Assembly (NCBI RefSeq): GCF_014642855.1
Contig: NZ_BMJB01000001.1
Location: 1,550,001 to 1,614,000, forward strand
DNA: 64,000 nucleotides
Source: Edaphobacter acidisoli
GTDB taxonomy: Bacteria; Acidobacteriota; Terriglobia; Terriglobales; Acidobacteriaceae
Reading direction: 5' to 3'
Positions within the stretch are counted from its first letter, which is position 1. Every line of letters starts with the position of its first letter. This document shows positions 56,095-64,000 of the stretch, piece after piece. Both the position numbers and the translations under genes were made by a program. The notes under the pieces are model-generated. The model saw only the letters and a program-made list of their open reading frames with translations, searched no databases and was not told the DNA's origin.

Positions 56095-59000
56095 ATGAAT
56101 TGTGGAATCTATTCCAGGAGCAGAAGGTGCACGCGTCTGCTCAAGCGTCTTTCTCCCGTGCTGATGGCTTTAGTCCTGCTTGCAATGGGACCGGCGCTCC
56201 TCGGACAAGGAGTATCGGGCAGGATTCTGGGCAATGTACAGGACTCGACCGGTGCCGTCATCGCCAAGGCGGCCGTAACGGCCACCAACATTGGGACAGG
56301 GACCTCCTCGACGATGTCAACCGATTCCAATGGCGACTACCGTTTCGACAATCTTCAGCCGGGGACGTACAGCATCCGTTTTACAGCTCAGGGCTTCAGT
56401 CCATTTGTATCCAACGGAAACGCTGTCGTGGTCGATGGCGCCATCCGTGTAGATGCCACACTGAAGGTAGGCGGGCAGGACCAAACCATCGAGGTCTCCG
56501 CGGCGCAACCGCTGATAGACCCGACGAGTTCCTCACTCGGTCAGGTGGTGGATCAGAAGGAGATTGCCAATCTACCACTGAACGGGCGCATCTTCTCTCA
56601 ACTGGTCCAGACGGTTCCTGGCTCTGTTGCAGCCGGTTTCGGCAGCGCGCCCGAAGCGGCAGCCGGCGCAGGCGCTGTTTCATCGATCACCGCCAGTGTA
56701 AACGGCATGCCCTGGGGAGGCACCACATACACGCTCGATGGCGTAAATAACATGGAGTTGCTGAACGCCTTCATCAACGTCACACCTCCTCTGGACTCGT
56801 TGCAGGAAGTAAAAATATCCACCAACAACGCCGATGCCACAGTAGGGACCTACGGCGGAGCGCAGGTAAACGCCTTCGTCAAATCGGGCGCCAACGCATT
56901 TCATGGCTCAGCCTACGAGTTCTATCGTGGTGACTCCCTGAATGCCTATCAATGGCGAGCATCATCCAAGGCACCCTATCGCAGCAACCAGTTCGGCGGA
57001 TCATTCGGCGGGCCGATTCTCAGGAATAAAGCGTTCTTCTTCGTCGACTATCAGGGACTTCTGTTACAGCACGGCATCAGCTACATCCTCACTGTACCGA
57101 CTGACCTGATGAAACAGGGCACTTTCCTGAAGAGCCAGTTCCCGAACGCCATCTATGATCCACAAACGATGCAGCCCTTCCCTACGATCTCCACCAACCA
57201 GGGAGACGCGTGGCAAATTCCCACTTCGCGCTTCGACTCGGTCTCCGCCAAGATGGTCTCCGGAAGCACGATATGGCCAACGGCAACAAGTCAGGCCAGC
57301 ACCAGCAACAACTTCAATGCAAACACGACCGAGCCCGACAACAACCACCAGTTCGATATCAAAGGCGACTATCAACTGGGTAACGGCGATCACGTCTTTG
57401 TGCGCGAATCCTATCAGCGGCGCGATCTGGAAGCTCCTTCACCCGGCACTCCATTCATTCAGATCGGCGATGTCAACGCGATGTCGCGCGACCATAACAC
57501 AGCCGTCGGCTACGATCACACGTTTTCGCCGACCGCGCTCAACGAATTCCGCGTTGGATTCAATCGTTTCTACACCAAAGACTTCGGCAATGATCTCGGG
57601 ACGAATGAGAACACCGCGCTGGGGATACCAAACGGGAACGACCCAAACTTTGGCGCTACCGGCATCGGCAACTTCCAGATCGGCAACATCGCCAACACGG
57701 GCTCGCAGGGTTGGACGAACTCCCACCGCATCTCCAATTCTTTTGAGATCACGGATAACTTCACCAAAACTTTGGGCCGTCATGCCTTCACCGTTGGCGA
57801 GGATTACCGTCTCCTCCAGGCATCTCTTACAAATTCCGACAGCAATAAGAACGGCGATTTCACCTTCTCATCGAACTACACGAGCAGCTGCACCATGCAG
57901 CCCAGTTGCTCCAACCCTACAGGCGGCAATGAATTCGCCAGCTTCCTGCTGGGAATGCCGTCGTACGAAGATCGCGGCTTTGTCGCCACAGACCCGGCAA
58001 CACGCGCGAATCTATTGGGCGTTTACGCGCAGGACCAGTACCGCGTGACGAACAACCTGACCCTGAACCTCGCACTGCGCTGGGACCTGATTACGCCAGC
58101 CATCGACAAGAATAATCGTCAGTCGAACTTCGATTTGGCGCAGGGTGTCCTCGACTTCGCATCGTCAGGCAATCGCGGCCCCAATGTGGACACATACTTT
58201 GGCGGATATTCGCCGCGCGTTGGGTTTGCCTATTCACCCAATAACGGCAAAACACTCATCTCGGGGGCCTTCGGCATCACCCACTTCCCTGGCAACTTCG
58301 GCGCGATGGGCGGCTTCCTGGAACGCAACTTCCCGTTCTTCGAAGTTTTCAGCACGCAGGCCCAGTTGCTGAACGTACCATTGCCCTCGCTCAGCACGAC
58401 GGGATTGCCCAGCTACATTCCCACTCCGACGTCCGCTCCAGTGGCGCCACCACCTGCAGTTTCTCCCGAGCTGATGGCGAGAAACATGCAGCCCGATCTG
58501 GCGAATGCATGGAACTTTGGCGTGCAACAACAGCTCTCCACGACGACTGCACTGCAGGTAACTTATGTTGGAACCAAGGGGACCCATCTCTTCCGTCGTT
58601 GGAATATCAACACGCCGCCGCCAGGAACAACGTCGTACAACTCACGGCTGCCTTATCAATACTTCAACTCCACTGGCGACCAATATGCGACAAATATCGG
58701 TTATGCAGCCGCAGACGGATCGTCGATCTATCACGGCCTTCAAGTGCAGCTGAAGAAGAGCACTTCGTATGGGCTCGAAGGAAGAATTGCCTACACCTGG
58801 TCCAAAGAAATCGACAACATGAGCATCTGGTGGCCTCTCAATGACCGACTCAATCGAGGCGTCGGTACCAATCAGGCTCCGGATGTTCCGCAAAGCATGA
58901 TCGCGAGCTTAACGTATCAACTCCCGTTCGGTAAGGGACGGCGGTGGTTGTCTTCGTCTTCTGCTCCGGTAAATGCAATATTGGGTGGCTGGCAGCTAAG

Positions 59001-59418
59001 TACCCTCACGACTCTGCAGTCGGGGCAACCTCTCACCATCACAACGAACATCGACAACCTCGGCAGCGGAGTGACCAACCATGCAGACGCCACCTGCCAA
59101 TCGGTGAAGACTTTTGGTTCGGTATCGAAATGGTTTGACACAAGCTGCTTTGCCTACCCTGCTGCGCTCCAGCTAGGAAATTCCGGCATCGGCAAAGTGC
59201 GCGGCCCCGGCTTTTACAACTCCGATGTGTCGCTGTCGAAGACCTCTACCCTGCGTGAGGGCATGTTGCTCAAGCTCCAGGTAGACGCCTTCAACCTATC
59301 GAATACTCCTCATTATTCGAACCCCAACACCACGCTGGGCGATTCTAATTTCGGCCAGATCGGAGGCACAAACGGCATTCCCCGGGAGATTCAATTGGGG
59401 ATGCACTTCACCTTCTAA
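56095..59418 (+). CDS. Oar-type TonB-dependent receptor with carboxypeptidase-like domain (receptor 2)
   Basis: 1107 residues with ATG 56095 behind AAGGAGGCAGT. A signal peptide (LMALVLLAMGPALLGQG) is followed by a carboxypeptidase regulatory-like domain (residues about 38-115: GRILGNVQDSTGAVIAKAAV). A plug with LPLNGRIFSQLVQTVPG and GMPWGGTTYTLDGV, and the long barrel ending in MHFTF come next. It probably imports glycan fragments; ligand not known. It lies after regulator 2 and is followed after 86 bases by a putative glycosidase. Confidence 0.94.
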   Translation: MNCGIYSRSRRCTRLLKRLSPVLMALVLLAMGPALLGQGVSGRILGNVQDSTGAVIAKAAVTATNIGTGTSSTMSTDSNGDYRFDNLQPGTYSIRFTAQGFSPFVSNGNAVVVDGAIRVDATLKVGGQDQTIEVSAAQPLIDPTSSSLGQVVDQKEIANLPLNGRIFSQLVQTVPGSVAAGFGSAPEAAAGAGAVSSITASVNGMPWGGTTYTLDGVNNMELLNAFINVTPPLDSLQEVKISTNNADATVGTYGGAQVNAFVKSGANAFHGSAYEFYRGDSLNAYQWRASSKAPYRSNQFGGSFGGPILRNKAFFFVDYQGLLLQHGISYILTVPTDLMKQGTFLKSQFPNAIYDPQTMQPFPTISTNQGDAWQIPTSRFDSVSAKMVSGSTIWPTATSQASTSNNFNANTTEPDNNHQFDIKGDYQLGNGDHVFVRESYQRRDLEAPSPGTPFIQIGDVNAMSRDHNTAVGYDHTFSPTALNEFRVGFNRFYTKDFGNDLGTNENTALGIPNGNDPNFGATGIGNFQIGNIANTGSQGWTNSHRISNSFEITDNFTKTLGRHAFTVGEDYRLLQASLTNSDSNKNGDFTFSSNYTSSCTMQPSCSNPTGGNEFASFLLGMPSYEDRGFVATDPATRANLLGVYAQDQYRVTNNLTLNLALRWDLITPAIDKNNRQSNFDLAQGVLDFASSGNRGPNVDTYFGGYSPRVGFAYSPNNGKTLISGAFGITHFPGNFGAMGGFLERNFPFFEVFSTQAQLLNVPLPSLSTTGLPSYIPTPTSAPVAPPPAVSPELMARNMQPDLANAWNFGVQQQLSTTTALQVTYVGTKGTHLFRRWNINTPPPGTTSYNSRLPYQYFNSTGDQYATNIGYAAADGSSIYHGLQVQLKKSTSYGLEGRIAYTWSKEIDNMSIWWPLNDRLNRGVGTNQAPDVPQSMIASLTYQLPFGKGRRWLSSSSAPVNAILGGWQLSTLTTLQSGQPLTITTNIDNLGSGVTNHADATCQSVKTFGSVSKWFDTSCFAYPAALQLGNSGIGKVRGPGFYNSDVSLSKTSTLREGMLLKLQVDAFNLSNTPHYSNPNTTLGDSNFGQIGGTNGIPREIQLGMHFTF

Positions 59419-59504
59419 CTGTTGCGCGGAGGCTGCCGGACGTTCATCTCGGCAGCCTCCACTGACTGAGCGTCGCTTCAGATTCAAAGCAAAGGGAGAC
59501 AGTT

Positions 59505-61070
59505 TTGCCAAATCGCAGGGAGTTCCTGACGGCTCTTGTTGCAACTTCTATCGCCGGCGCAGCGCAGGGAATAACATCTCCAGGCTCCACGCAGCACAAA
59601 CGAGCCAGCCTGGTGCCCGCGGAGTCCCCAGGGATACCGAACTATTGGTGCACCTGGGCCGTGCAGAACTACATGTTTGGCCAGGGCGAACCTGCATTGA
59701 ACACAACCATGCTCGAAGGCAGCTCAGGCAGTCTCCTTGCACACAACGCAATGACCGAAGAAGCTCTATTCGGCAGAAGAGGCTGGGCAGCGAGATTCTA
59801 TCCGCGTGTCCGCAGAAACATCTATCTCCTGCTCGATGATGGTTGGCAGATCGGCGGCACGGCTACCTTCGATCTCGATCCAGTCAAATTTCCCTCGTAC
59901 AAAGGAAGTTCCGCGCAGCGCCTGCATTTGCTGAACAAGGATGTTGCGGGTCACGGATGGAGAGGAGCGGCATTGTGGTGTCGCAACACACCAGACGGAC
60001 CAGCTGGCCTTTCCCTGGAAAGCGAATGTGGCAACGCCGGAATCCATTACTGGAAGATCGATATAGGCGACCCGGAATTTGATCTGGTTCGCACACGGAA
60101 CCGCGCTCAGATTCCTTTGACGCTCGAGCATGTACACAGCGAACCACCCGTCAACGGAGACTGGAAGAAAGATGGACGCTTCGGACCTCAACCGTGGAAC
60201 TCGCGGAGAATGGACATCCTGCGCCACACCGACGTGTATCGAACCTACGATGTTACGTCGATTCTTTCGCTGCCGACAACACTTGACCGCGCCTCCGAGC
60301 TGCTCAGCAGCGCTGCTGGCCACCATGAGTTGCATAGCTTGTTGAACGTGGAAGACGAAGTATATGTTGCCGCGGTTCTGGGATGCACCATGGGAGTTAT
60401 GCGGCACCCACTGCATGGATTACGTCCACAAAATGATGTGGACCTGTTCTTCAATGGCCAGCGCAGAACCAAACAGCGCATCGACGAGGTAGTACGCGCT
60501 CTGCGCTGGCAGCGTATCGCCGCACCTTACCCCTGCGGCATGGGAACATTTCACACAAGCTCTGAGATTCTGCGAGATGGATGGACGTTTTCTGCAGGAG
60601 AGACCTGGCAGCATGAACTGGTGGGACAAACCGTATGGCAAAGCGCTCCCGCCGTGCTCGCGCGCAACATCGATCTACCCGGGGTTCAGGCTTCGGGCAG
60701 TAAGCCATTTGTCTTCGCTGCGCGTTTTCCCAACGGCGCAGTCGCAATTGGCGCTCAGGAGCGCACACAACCTGGATCAGCATGGCGCATGAATCCTGCA
60801 AAGGTTACGCTGCATGTGGGCGACGCATCCGGGCCCTTCGGAATCTTCGGAGAATACGAACAGCTAACACTGGTCTTTGACAAGCCGCAAAAAGGTAAGC
60901 GAGTGCTCGCACAAGACCTTGCCGGTGATACATCAATCGATGTGACTCGCCATGCAAACTTCGATGGTGCAAGCGTCCATTTTGACGGAAGCATCCTTCG
61001 CACAACCGGGCTGTTCAACCGCACTCCAGGCGATCTCTCCTCGCCGGGAGCCGTAATCGCTTTAGTCTGA
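59505..61070 (+). CDS. GH27/GH36-like Tat-exported putative alpha-glycosidase
   Basis: 521 residues, TTG start with AAAGGGAGA seven bases upstream. The twin-arginine signal NRREFLTALVATSIAGAA is clear. A barrel segment YLLLDDGWQIGG and then YWKIDIGD (D186, a candidate nucleophile) recall the alpha-galactosidase families 27 and 36, where a Lys-x-Asp motif carries the nucleophile. The C-terminal third is beta-rich, as in those enzymes. Overall similarity is too weak to assign a family, so this may be an unclassified member of clan GH-D. Next to receptor 2. Confidence 0.7.
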   Translation: MPNRREFLTALVATSIAGAAQGITSPGSTQHKRASLVPAESPGIPNYWCTWAVQNYMFGQGEPALNTTMLEGSSGSLLAHNAMTEEALFGRRGWAARFYPRVRRNIYLLLDDGWQIGGTATFDLDPVKFPSYKGSSAQRLHLLNKDVAGHGWRGAALWCRNTPDGPAGLSLESECGNAGIHYWKIDIGDPEFDLVRTRNRAQIPLTLEHVHSEPPVNGDWKKDGRFGPQPWNSRRMDILRHTDVYRTYDVTSILSLPTTLDRASELLSSAAGHHELHSLLNVEDEVYVAAVLGCTMGVMRHPLHGLRPQNDVDLFFNGQRRTKQRIDEVVRALRWQRIAAPYPCGMGTFHTSSEILRDGWTFSAGETWQHELVGQTVWQSAPAVLARNIDLPGVQASGSKPFVFAARFPNGAVAIGAQERTQPGSAWRMNPAKVTLHVGDASGPFGIFGEYEQLTLVFDKPQKGKRVLAQDLAGDTSIDVTRHANFDGASVHFDGSILRTTGLFNRTPGDLSSPGAVIALV

Positions 61071-61139
61071 ACATGAAATGAGCGTAAGAGACAAAGAGCC
61101 TGCTACTGGAAAGAAGATCATCCTATAACTCGGAGCGTT

Positions 61140-62705
61140 ATGAACACGAGAAAGATCACTCGATGGATCGGAGTGTTATGTGCACTTGCTGTGCTGAGCT
61201 GTGAATATGCATCTGCGCAAAAGGCCACGGTAAGTTCCGATCTTGAGTTCCATGCATCCGACGAACAGTTGAACCAGGCGTTCACCTGGGCCAAACAGCA
61301 GGCGCTTGACTATGCGCGACCGGCAACGTCGCCGATCGGGGAATGGTATGAGGCCGCGCTTCCTGGCCGCAACGCCTTCTGCATGCGCGACGTATCCCAT
61401 CAAACTACGGGGGCCGCTGCTCTCGGACTATTTCCTGCAAATCGAAATATGCTTGGCCGCTTCGCCGACGCAGTTGCGCCGTCTCGCAACTGGGCTGGCT
61501 ATTGGGAGATCGACGGCGAGGGCAATCCTTCCACAGCCGATTACGTCTCCGATTCAGACTTTTGGTATAACCTGCCTGCAAACTTCGACGTGCTCGATGC
61601 GATTGTGCGTATGTGGCGCTGGACAGGCGACAACTCCTATCGAGACGATCCACGTATCCAAGCATTTTTTCGCGAAACGATGACGAACTACATCTCGCAA
61701 TGGCAACTCGCGCCCGACGATATTCTTAAACGCCCGCGCATCGCCAATCAACGGCAAGCCGAAGGAAAATTCGTCCACTCCCGGGGCATACCAAGCTATA
61801 CCGAAGGTCCAAAGGATTTCATCTTCGGCGCCGATTTACTTGCCGCCGAATACCGCGCCATGCGCTCCTACAAGGAAATTGCGGTTTCGTCCCAGGACAA
61901 AGTGCTCGCTGCGCGCCTGCAAAAAACTGCCGAACAGATTCAACAGCGGCTAGAAACCGTCGCATGGTCCGATACGGGCAAGCATTTCAATGGCGTCATC
62001 AGAAAGAATCTCAGCGGATTCGGTTCTGGTGACGCAATGGCGCTCTACTTCGACGCAGTCAAAGATCCAGCACACATTCAAGGCGCACTCGCATACCTGT
62101 CCGATCCCGCCTACTGGAAACAGATCAATATTGAAGAGGAAAGCTATGTCCCGCTCATACTCTTTCGATATGGCCGCACCGCCGCCGCATACCGTGTGCT
62201 CTTCGATCTTGCTTCTCCAGATAAGCAACGCCGTGAATACCCCGAAGTTTCTTACGCCGTCATCGACGCGATCGTTAGAGGCACGATGGGCATTGAGCCA
62301 TCACATGCCGGCGATGCCTATGATGTACAAACTCTCCCGCAACCACTAACCAACAATGAGACCATGAAAGTTTCCTCGCTGCGCATCCGGGGCAATTTAT
62401 TGGACATTGCATCGCATGGAGCCACCACCATCGACTTCAGCAACCGCCAGGGCCTCTCCATCCGCTGGAAAGCTGCATTCAAGGGAGATGTCGCGGTGTT
62501 GTATGCCAACGGTCACGCTGTGCCGGCGAAACACGGCGCTCTGCCAGGAGGAACCCGCACGAGCTGGATCACGATCACCGTATCTCCCGGCAGCTCCGCA
62601 GTCGTCAGCGAAATCAAACAATATGCGCAGCACTCCTGTGTACTCCACGATCAGCGGCGCGCGCACTCGCATTATTCCCACTGGGTTCGGCAATGTTCCA
62701 CGTGA
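61140..62705 (+). CDS. six-hairpin glycosidase-like protein with a foreign C-terminal tail
   Basis: 521 residues, signal peptide (GVLCALAVLSCEYASA). The motif GRNAFCMRDVSHQ, then helical repeats with YWEIDGEG, FWYNLPANFD and GDAMALYFDA, suggest an (alpha/alpha)6 barrel as in GH78, GH125 or GH63. The catalytic acids cannot be named. The C-terminal beta domain runs to about residue 494 (SSAVVSEIKQ). The last 27 residues (from about 62620) are out of frame relative to a receptor remnant beneath them and show no glycosidase character. The normal C-terminus has probably been lost by a deletion. Confidence 0.7.
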   Translation: MNTRKITRWIGVLCALAVLSCEYASAQKATVSSDLEFHASDEQLNQAFTWAKQQALDYARPATSPIGEWYEAALPGRNAFCMRDVSHQTTGAAALGLFPANRNMLGRFADAVAPSRNWAGYWEIDGEGNPSTADYVSDSDFWYNLPANFDVLDAIVRMWRWTGDNSYRDDPRIQAFFRETMTNYISQWQLAPDDILKRPRIANQRQAEGKFVHSRGIPSYTEGPKDFIFGADLLAAEYRAMRSYKEIAVSSQDKVLAARLQKTAEQIQQRLETVAWSDTGKHFNGVIRKNLSGFGSGDAMALYFDAVKDPAHIQGALAYLSDPAYWKQINIEEESYVPLILFRYGRTAAAYRVLFDLASPDKQRREYPEVSYAVIDAIVRGTMGIEPSHAGDAYDVQTLPQPLTNNETMKVSSLRIRGNLLDIASHGATTIDFSNRQGLSIRWKAAFKGDVAVLYANGHAVPAKHGALPGGTRTSWITITVSPGSSAVVSEIKQYAQHSCVLHDQRRAHSHYSHWVRQCST

Positions 62706-62970
62706 CTCCAACCGCGCTCCAGGCGAAGTGGACTTCGATGCCTCTATCGCGAAGGACTTCTCGTTATGGCGGGAGCTAAGCTTCCAGATCCGTTTAGACG
62801 CATTCAACGTCATCAATCACACGAACTTCACTCAGCCGAATTCGTCGCTATCCGTTACCACAACATCGAACTCGGCTGCCGCAACGTTCCTCAACAGCAC
62901 AAGTTTCGGCCAGATTACCGGCACGCAGCCTTCGCGAAGATTGCAACTATCGAGCCGCTTCTTCTTTTAG
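62626..62970 (+). pseudogene. C-terminal remnant of an Oar-type TonB-dependent receptor
   Basis: About 114 codons in the +1 frame relative to the overlapping glycosidase gene. It reads as a receptor C-terminus: FGNVPRDSNRAPGEVDFDAS, then RLDAFNVINHTNF, then SFGQITGTQPSRRLQLSSRFFF (in parts), ending with aromatic FFF. Receptor 2 has the same sequence of elements at its end. The signal peptide, plug and most of the barrel are missing, and there is no start of its own. A receptor gene once lay after the glycosidase, and a deletion joined their ends. Confidence 0.85.
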
Positions 62971-62991
62971 CCTCCAGGTGGTGAGGAGTAC

Positions 62992-63039
62992 AGGGCGGCC
63001 GGAACGAGTCGGTACCCGGTACTCCCACCGCCCTCTTTT
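62992..63039 (+). terminator. possible terminator after the receptor remnant
   Basis: A 7-bp stem (AGGGCGG/CCGCCCT) with a long loop that can fold further (CGGTACCCGG), followed by CTTTT. It is 21 bases after the remnant's stop codon. Confidence 0.5.
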
Positions 63040-63080
63040 CCAAAGCTATTCCGCATTTGCCTTGCCTCAAATATTGCTTC

Positions 63081-63123
63081 GCAAGGAATAACGGCTCGAC
63101 TGCTCCGAGCCGTTATTCCTTGC
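63081..63123. repeat. 18-bp perfect inverted repeat
   Basis: The arms GCAAGGAATAACGGCTCG and its exact complement are separated by a 7-base loop (ACTGCTC). No T run follows on either strand, so the function is unclear: terminator-like, or a mobile-element scar. Confidence 0.6.
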
Positions 63124-63321
63124 TACGCCACATTCAAGAAGCAAAGGCCAAACGAGTATGGCCCCGGCCCGGTATCTTAGTCGCAGAATTATCTTCATGT
63201 TTAGAATTACCTTGATCGCCTCCGAGTCGGTCAGCCAGCGTCTTCCGTCAACTGTCCCCAACAGGCAGTTCGCCCAGGCATCCTGCACACGGCGAGAACT
63301 GTAACCTAAACTAGATACAGT

Positions 63322-64000
63322 ATGACGTCAGATAAGGCAGTCCTCATCCATTTTTCCGGGCACGATCATCCCGGACTCACGGCAGAACTTACCAGCTCAC
63401 TCGCCCGTCATCAGATCGTAGTACTGGATATTGGGCAGGCAGTCGTCCACGAAAGCGTCTCGCTCGGAATTCTGATCCAAATGCCTACTGCCGGCAGCTT
63501 CGCTTCCGCGAAGACTGACTTGACGGCCCGCGCGAACGAACTCAATCTCCAGGTGCGGTTCGTCTCCGTTCCCGATGACTCGCTCCATCACTGGCTGCGC
63601 GGGTTGCACAAGCAGCACTTCATCATTACCGTCCTCGGTCGCTCCATTTGCGCAAACCATCTTGCGCGCGTAACTTCCATCGTCGCGGCACATGAAATGA
63701 ACGTGGATCGCATTGACCGTCTCTCCGGCCAACTCTCGTCCGACGATCCTTCCGGAAATGCTTGCATCGAACTGGCAGTCAGCGGCGAAGGCGCGCGCGA
63801 GCCCGCCATGCGTGCCGAGTTCCTCGTCGCAGCGCAGCAACTCTCCATCGACATCGCCTTTCAACGTGAAAGCATCTTCCGCCGCAACCGACGCTTGTTC
63901 GCATTCGATATGGATTCGACGCTGATTCAGGGTGAGGTAATCGATGAACTTGCAAAACTGGCTGGCGTTGGCGATCAGGTTTCACGGATTACAGAAGAGG
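63322..64000 (+). CDS. serB: phosphoserine phosphatase, 5' part (runs off the window)
   Basis: 226 codons visible from ATG 63322 to the window end with no stop. The N-terminus has an ACT-like regulatory domain (HFSGHDHPGLTAELTSSL), a second ACT-like stretch follows, and the HAD-type catalytic motif FDMDSTLIQGEVIDEL starts at residue 195 with D196 and D198. It dephosphorylates phosphoserine in the last step of serine synthesis. The remainder of the HAD domain lies beyond the window. Confidence 0.93.
   Translation, partial: MTSDKAVLIHFSGHDHPGLTAELTSSLARHQIVVLDIGQAVVHESVSLGILIQMPTAGSFASAKTDLTARANELNLQVRFVSVPDDSLHHWLRGLHKQHFIITVLGRSICANHLARVTSIVAAHEMNVDRIDRLSGQLSSDDPSGNACIELAVSGEGAREPAMRAEFLVAAQQLSIDIAFQRESIFRRNRRLFAFDMDSTLIQGEVIDELAKLAGVGDQVSRITEE

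Larger units (their letters stand above)
62971..63321. other. intergenic region between the receptor remnant and serB
   Basis: 351 bases. A GC-rich hairpin (AGGGCGG/CCGCCCT, 62992-63034, followed by CTTTTCC) may be the old receptor terminator. A perfect 18-bp inverted repeat follows at 63081-63123. No gene seen; a frame on the minus strand has no recognisable product. Confidence 0.6.

Overview
The window looks like a chromosomal stretch of a soil acidobacterium (Acidobacteriota, probably Terriglobia, near Granulicella, Edaphobacter or Terriglobus). This is inferred from three things: very large Oar-type TonB receptors with an N-terminal carboxypeptidase-like domain, membrane-anchored winged-helix regulators next to them, and CRTAC1-type (FG-GAP/ASPIC) proteins. 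No rRNA, CRISPR array, transposase or phage gene was seen, so the placement rests on gene content only.

Region 1 (1-14.3 kb, + strand) is a respiratory complex I operon: nuoA, C, D, two small unknown genes, then nuoE, F, G, H, J, K, L, M, N. nuoB and nuoI are not in their usual places. A strong hairpin ends the operon. Region 2 (14.4-20.3 kb) holds a small membrane protein, then a minus-strand operon for the membrane part of ATP synthase only (atpZ, an AtpI-like gene, atpB, atpE). It is followed by lysS, an intergenic repeat, an Rrf2-type regulator and a YmdB-type phosphodiesterase. Region 3 (20.4-35.8 kb) is mixed: a Tat-exported family 2 glycosidase, a periplasmic TPR protein, smc with an unusual acidic head insertion, a purC-cvpA cluster, a Fis-type HTH protein, a lone secretin, a PAS histidine kinase, and a tRNA-Gly/tRNA-Cys pair behind a clear sigma-70 promoter.

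Region 4 (35.8-63 kb) is a large carbohydrate-use island. The minus-strand arm reads regulator 1, TonB receptor 1, CRTAC1 protein, TPR protein, GH31. The plus-strand arm reads GH3, GH92, a right-handed beta-helix protein, an SGNH hydrolase, regulator 2, TonB receptor 2, a GH27/36-like protein and a six-hairpin glycosidase-like protein. The last gene runs into the 3' remnant of a third TonB receptor. Each intact receptor gene lies directly downstream of a single-pass membrane protein with an N-terminal winged-helix-like domain and a homologous periplasmic domain. The regulatory DNA carries matching inverted repeats: CGTTAG-N9-CTAACG upstream of both receptor 1 and the regulator 1/GH3 divergent region, and TGTAAC elements upstream of both receptors. 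I infer a ToxR-like sensor-receptor module that controls glycan import and breakdown, functionally similar to a Bacteroidetes polysaccharide utilisation locus but without SusD or SusR. The window ends inside serB.
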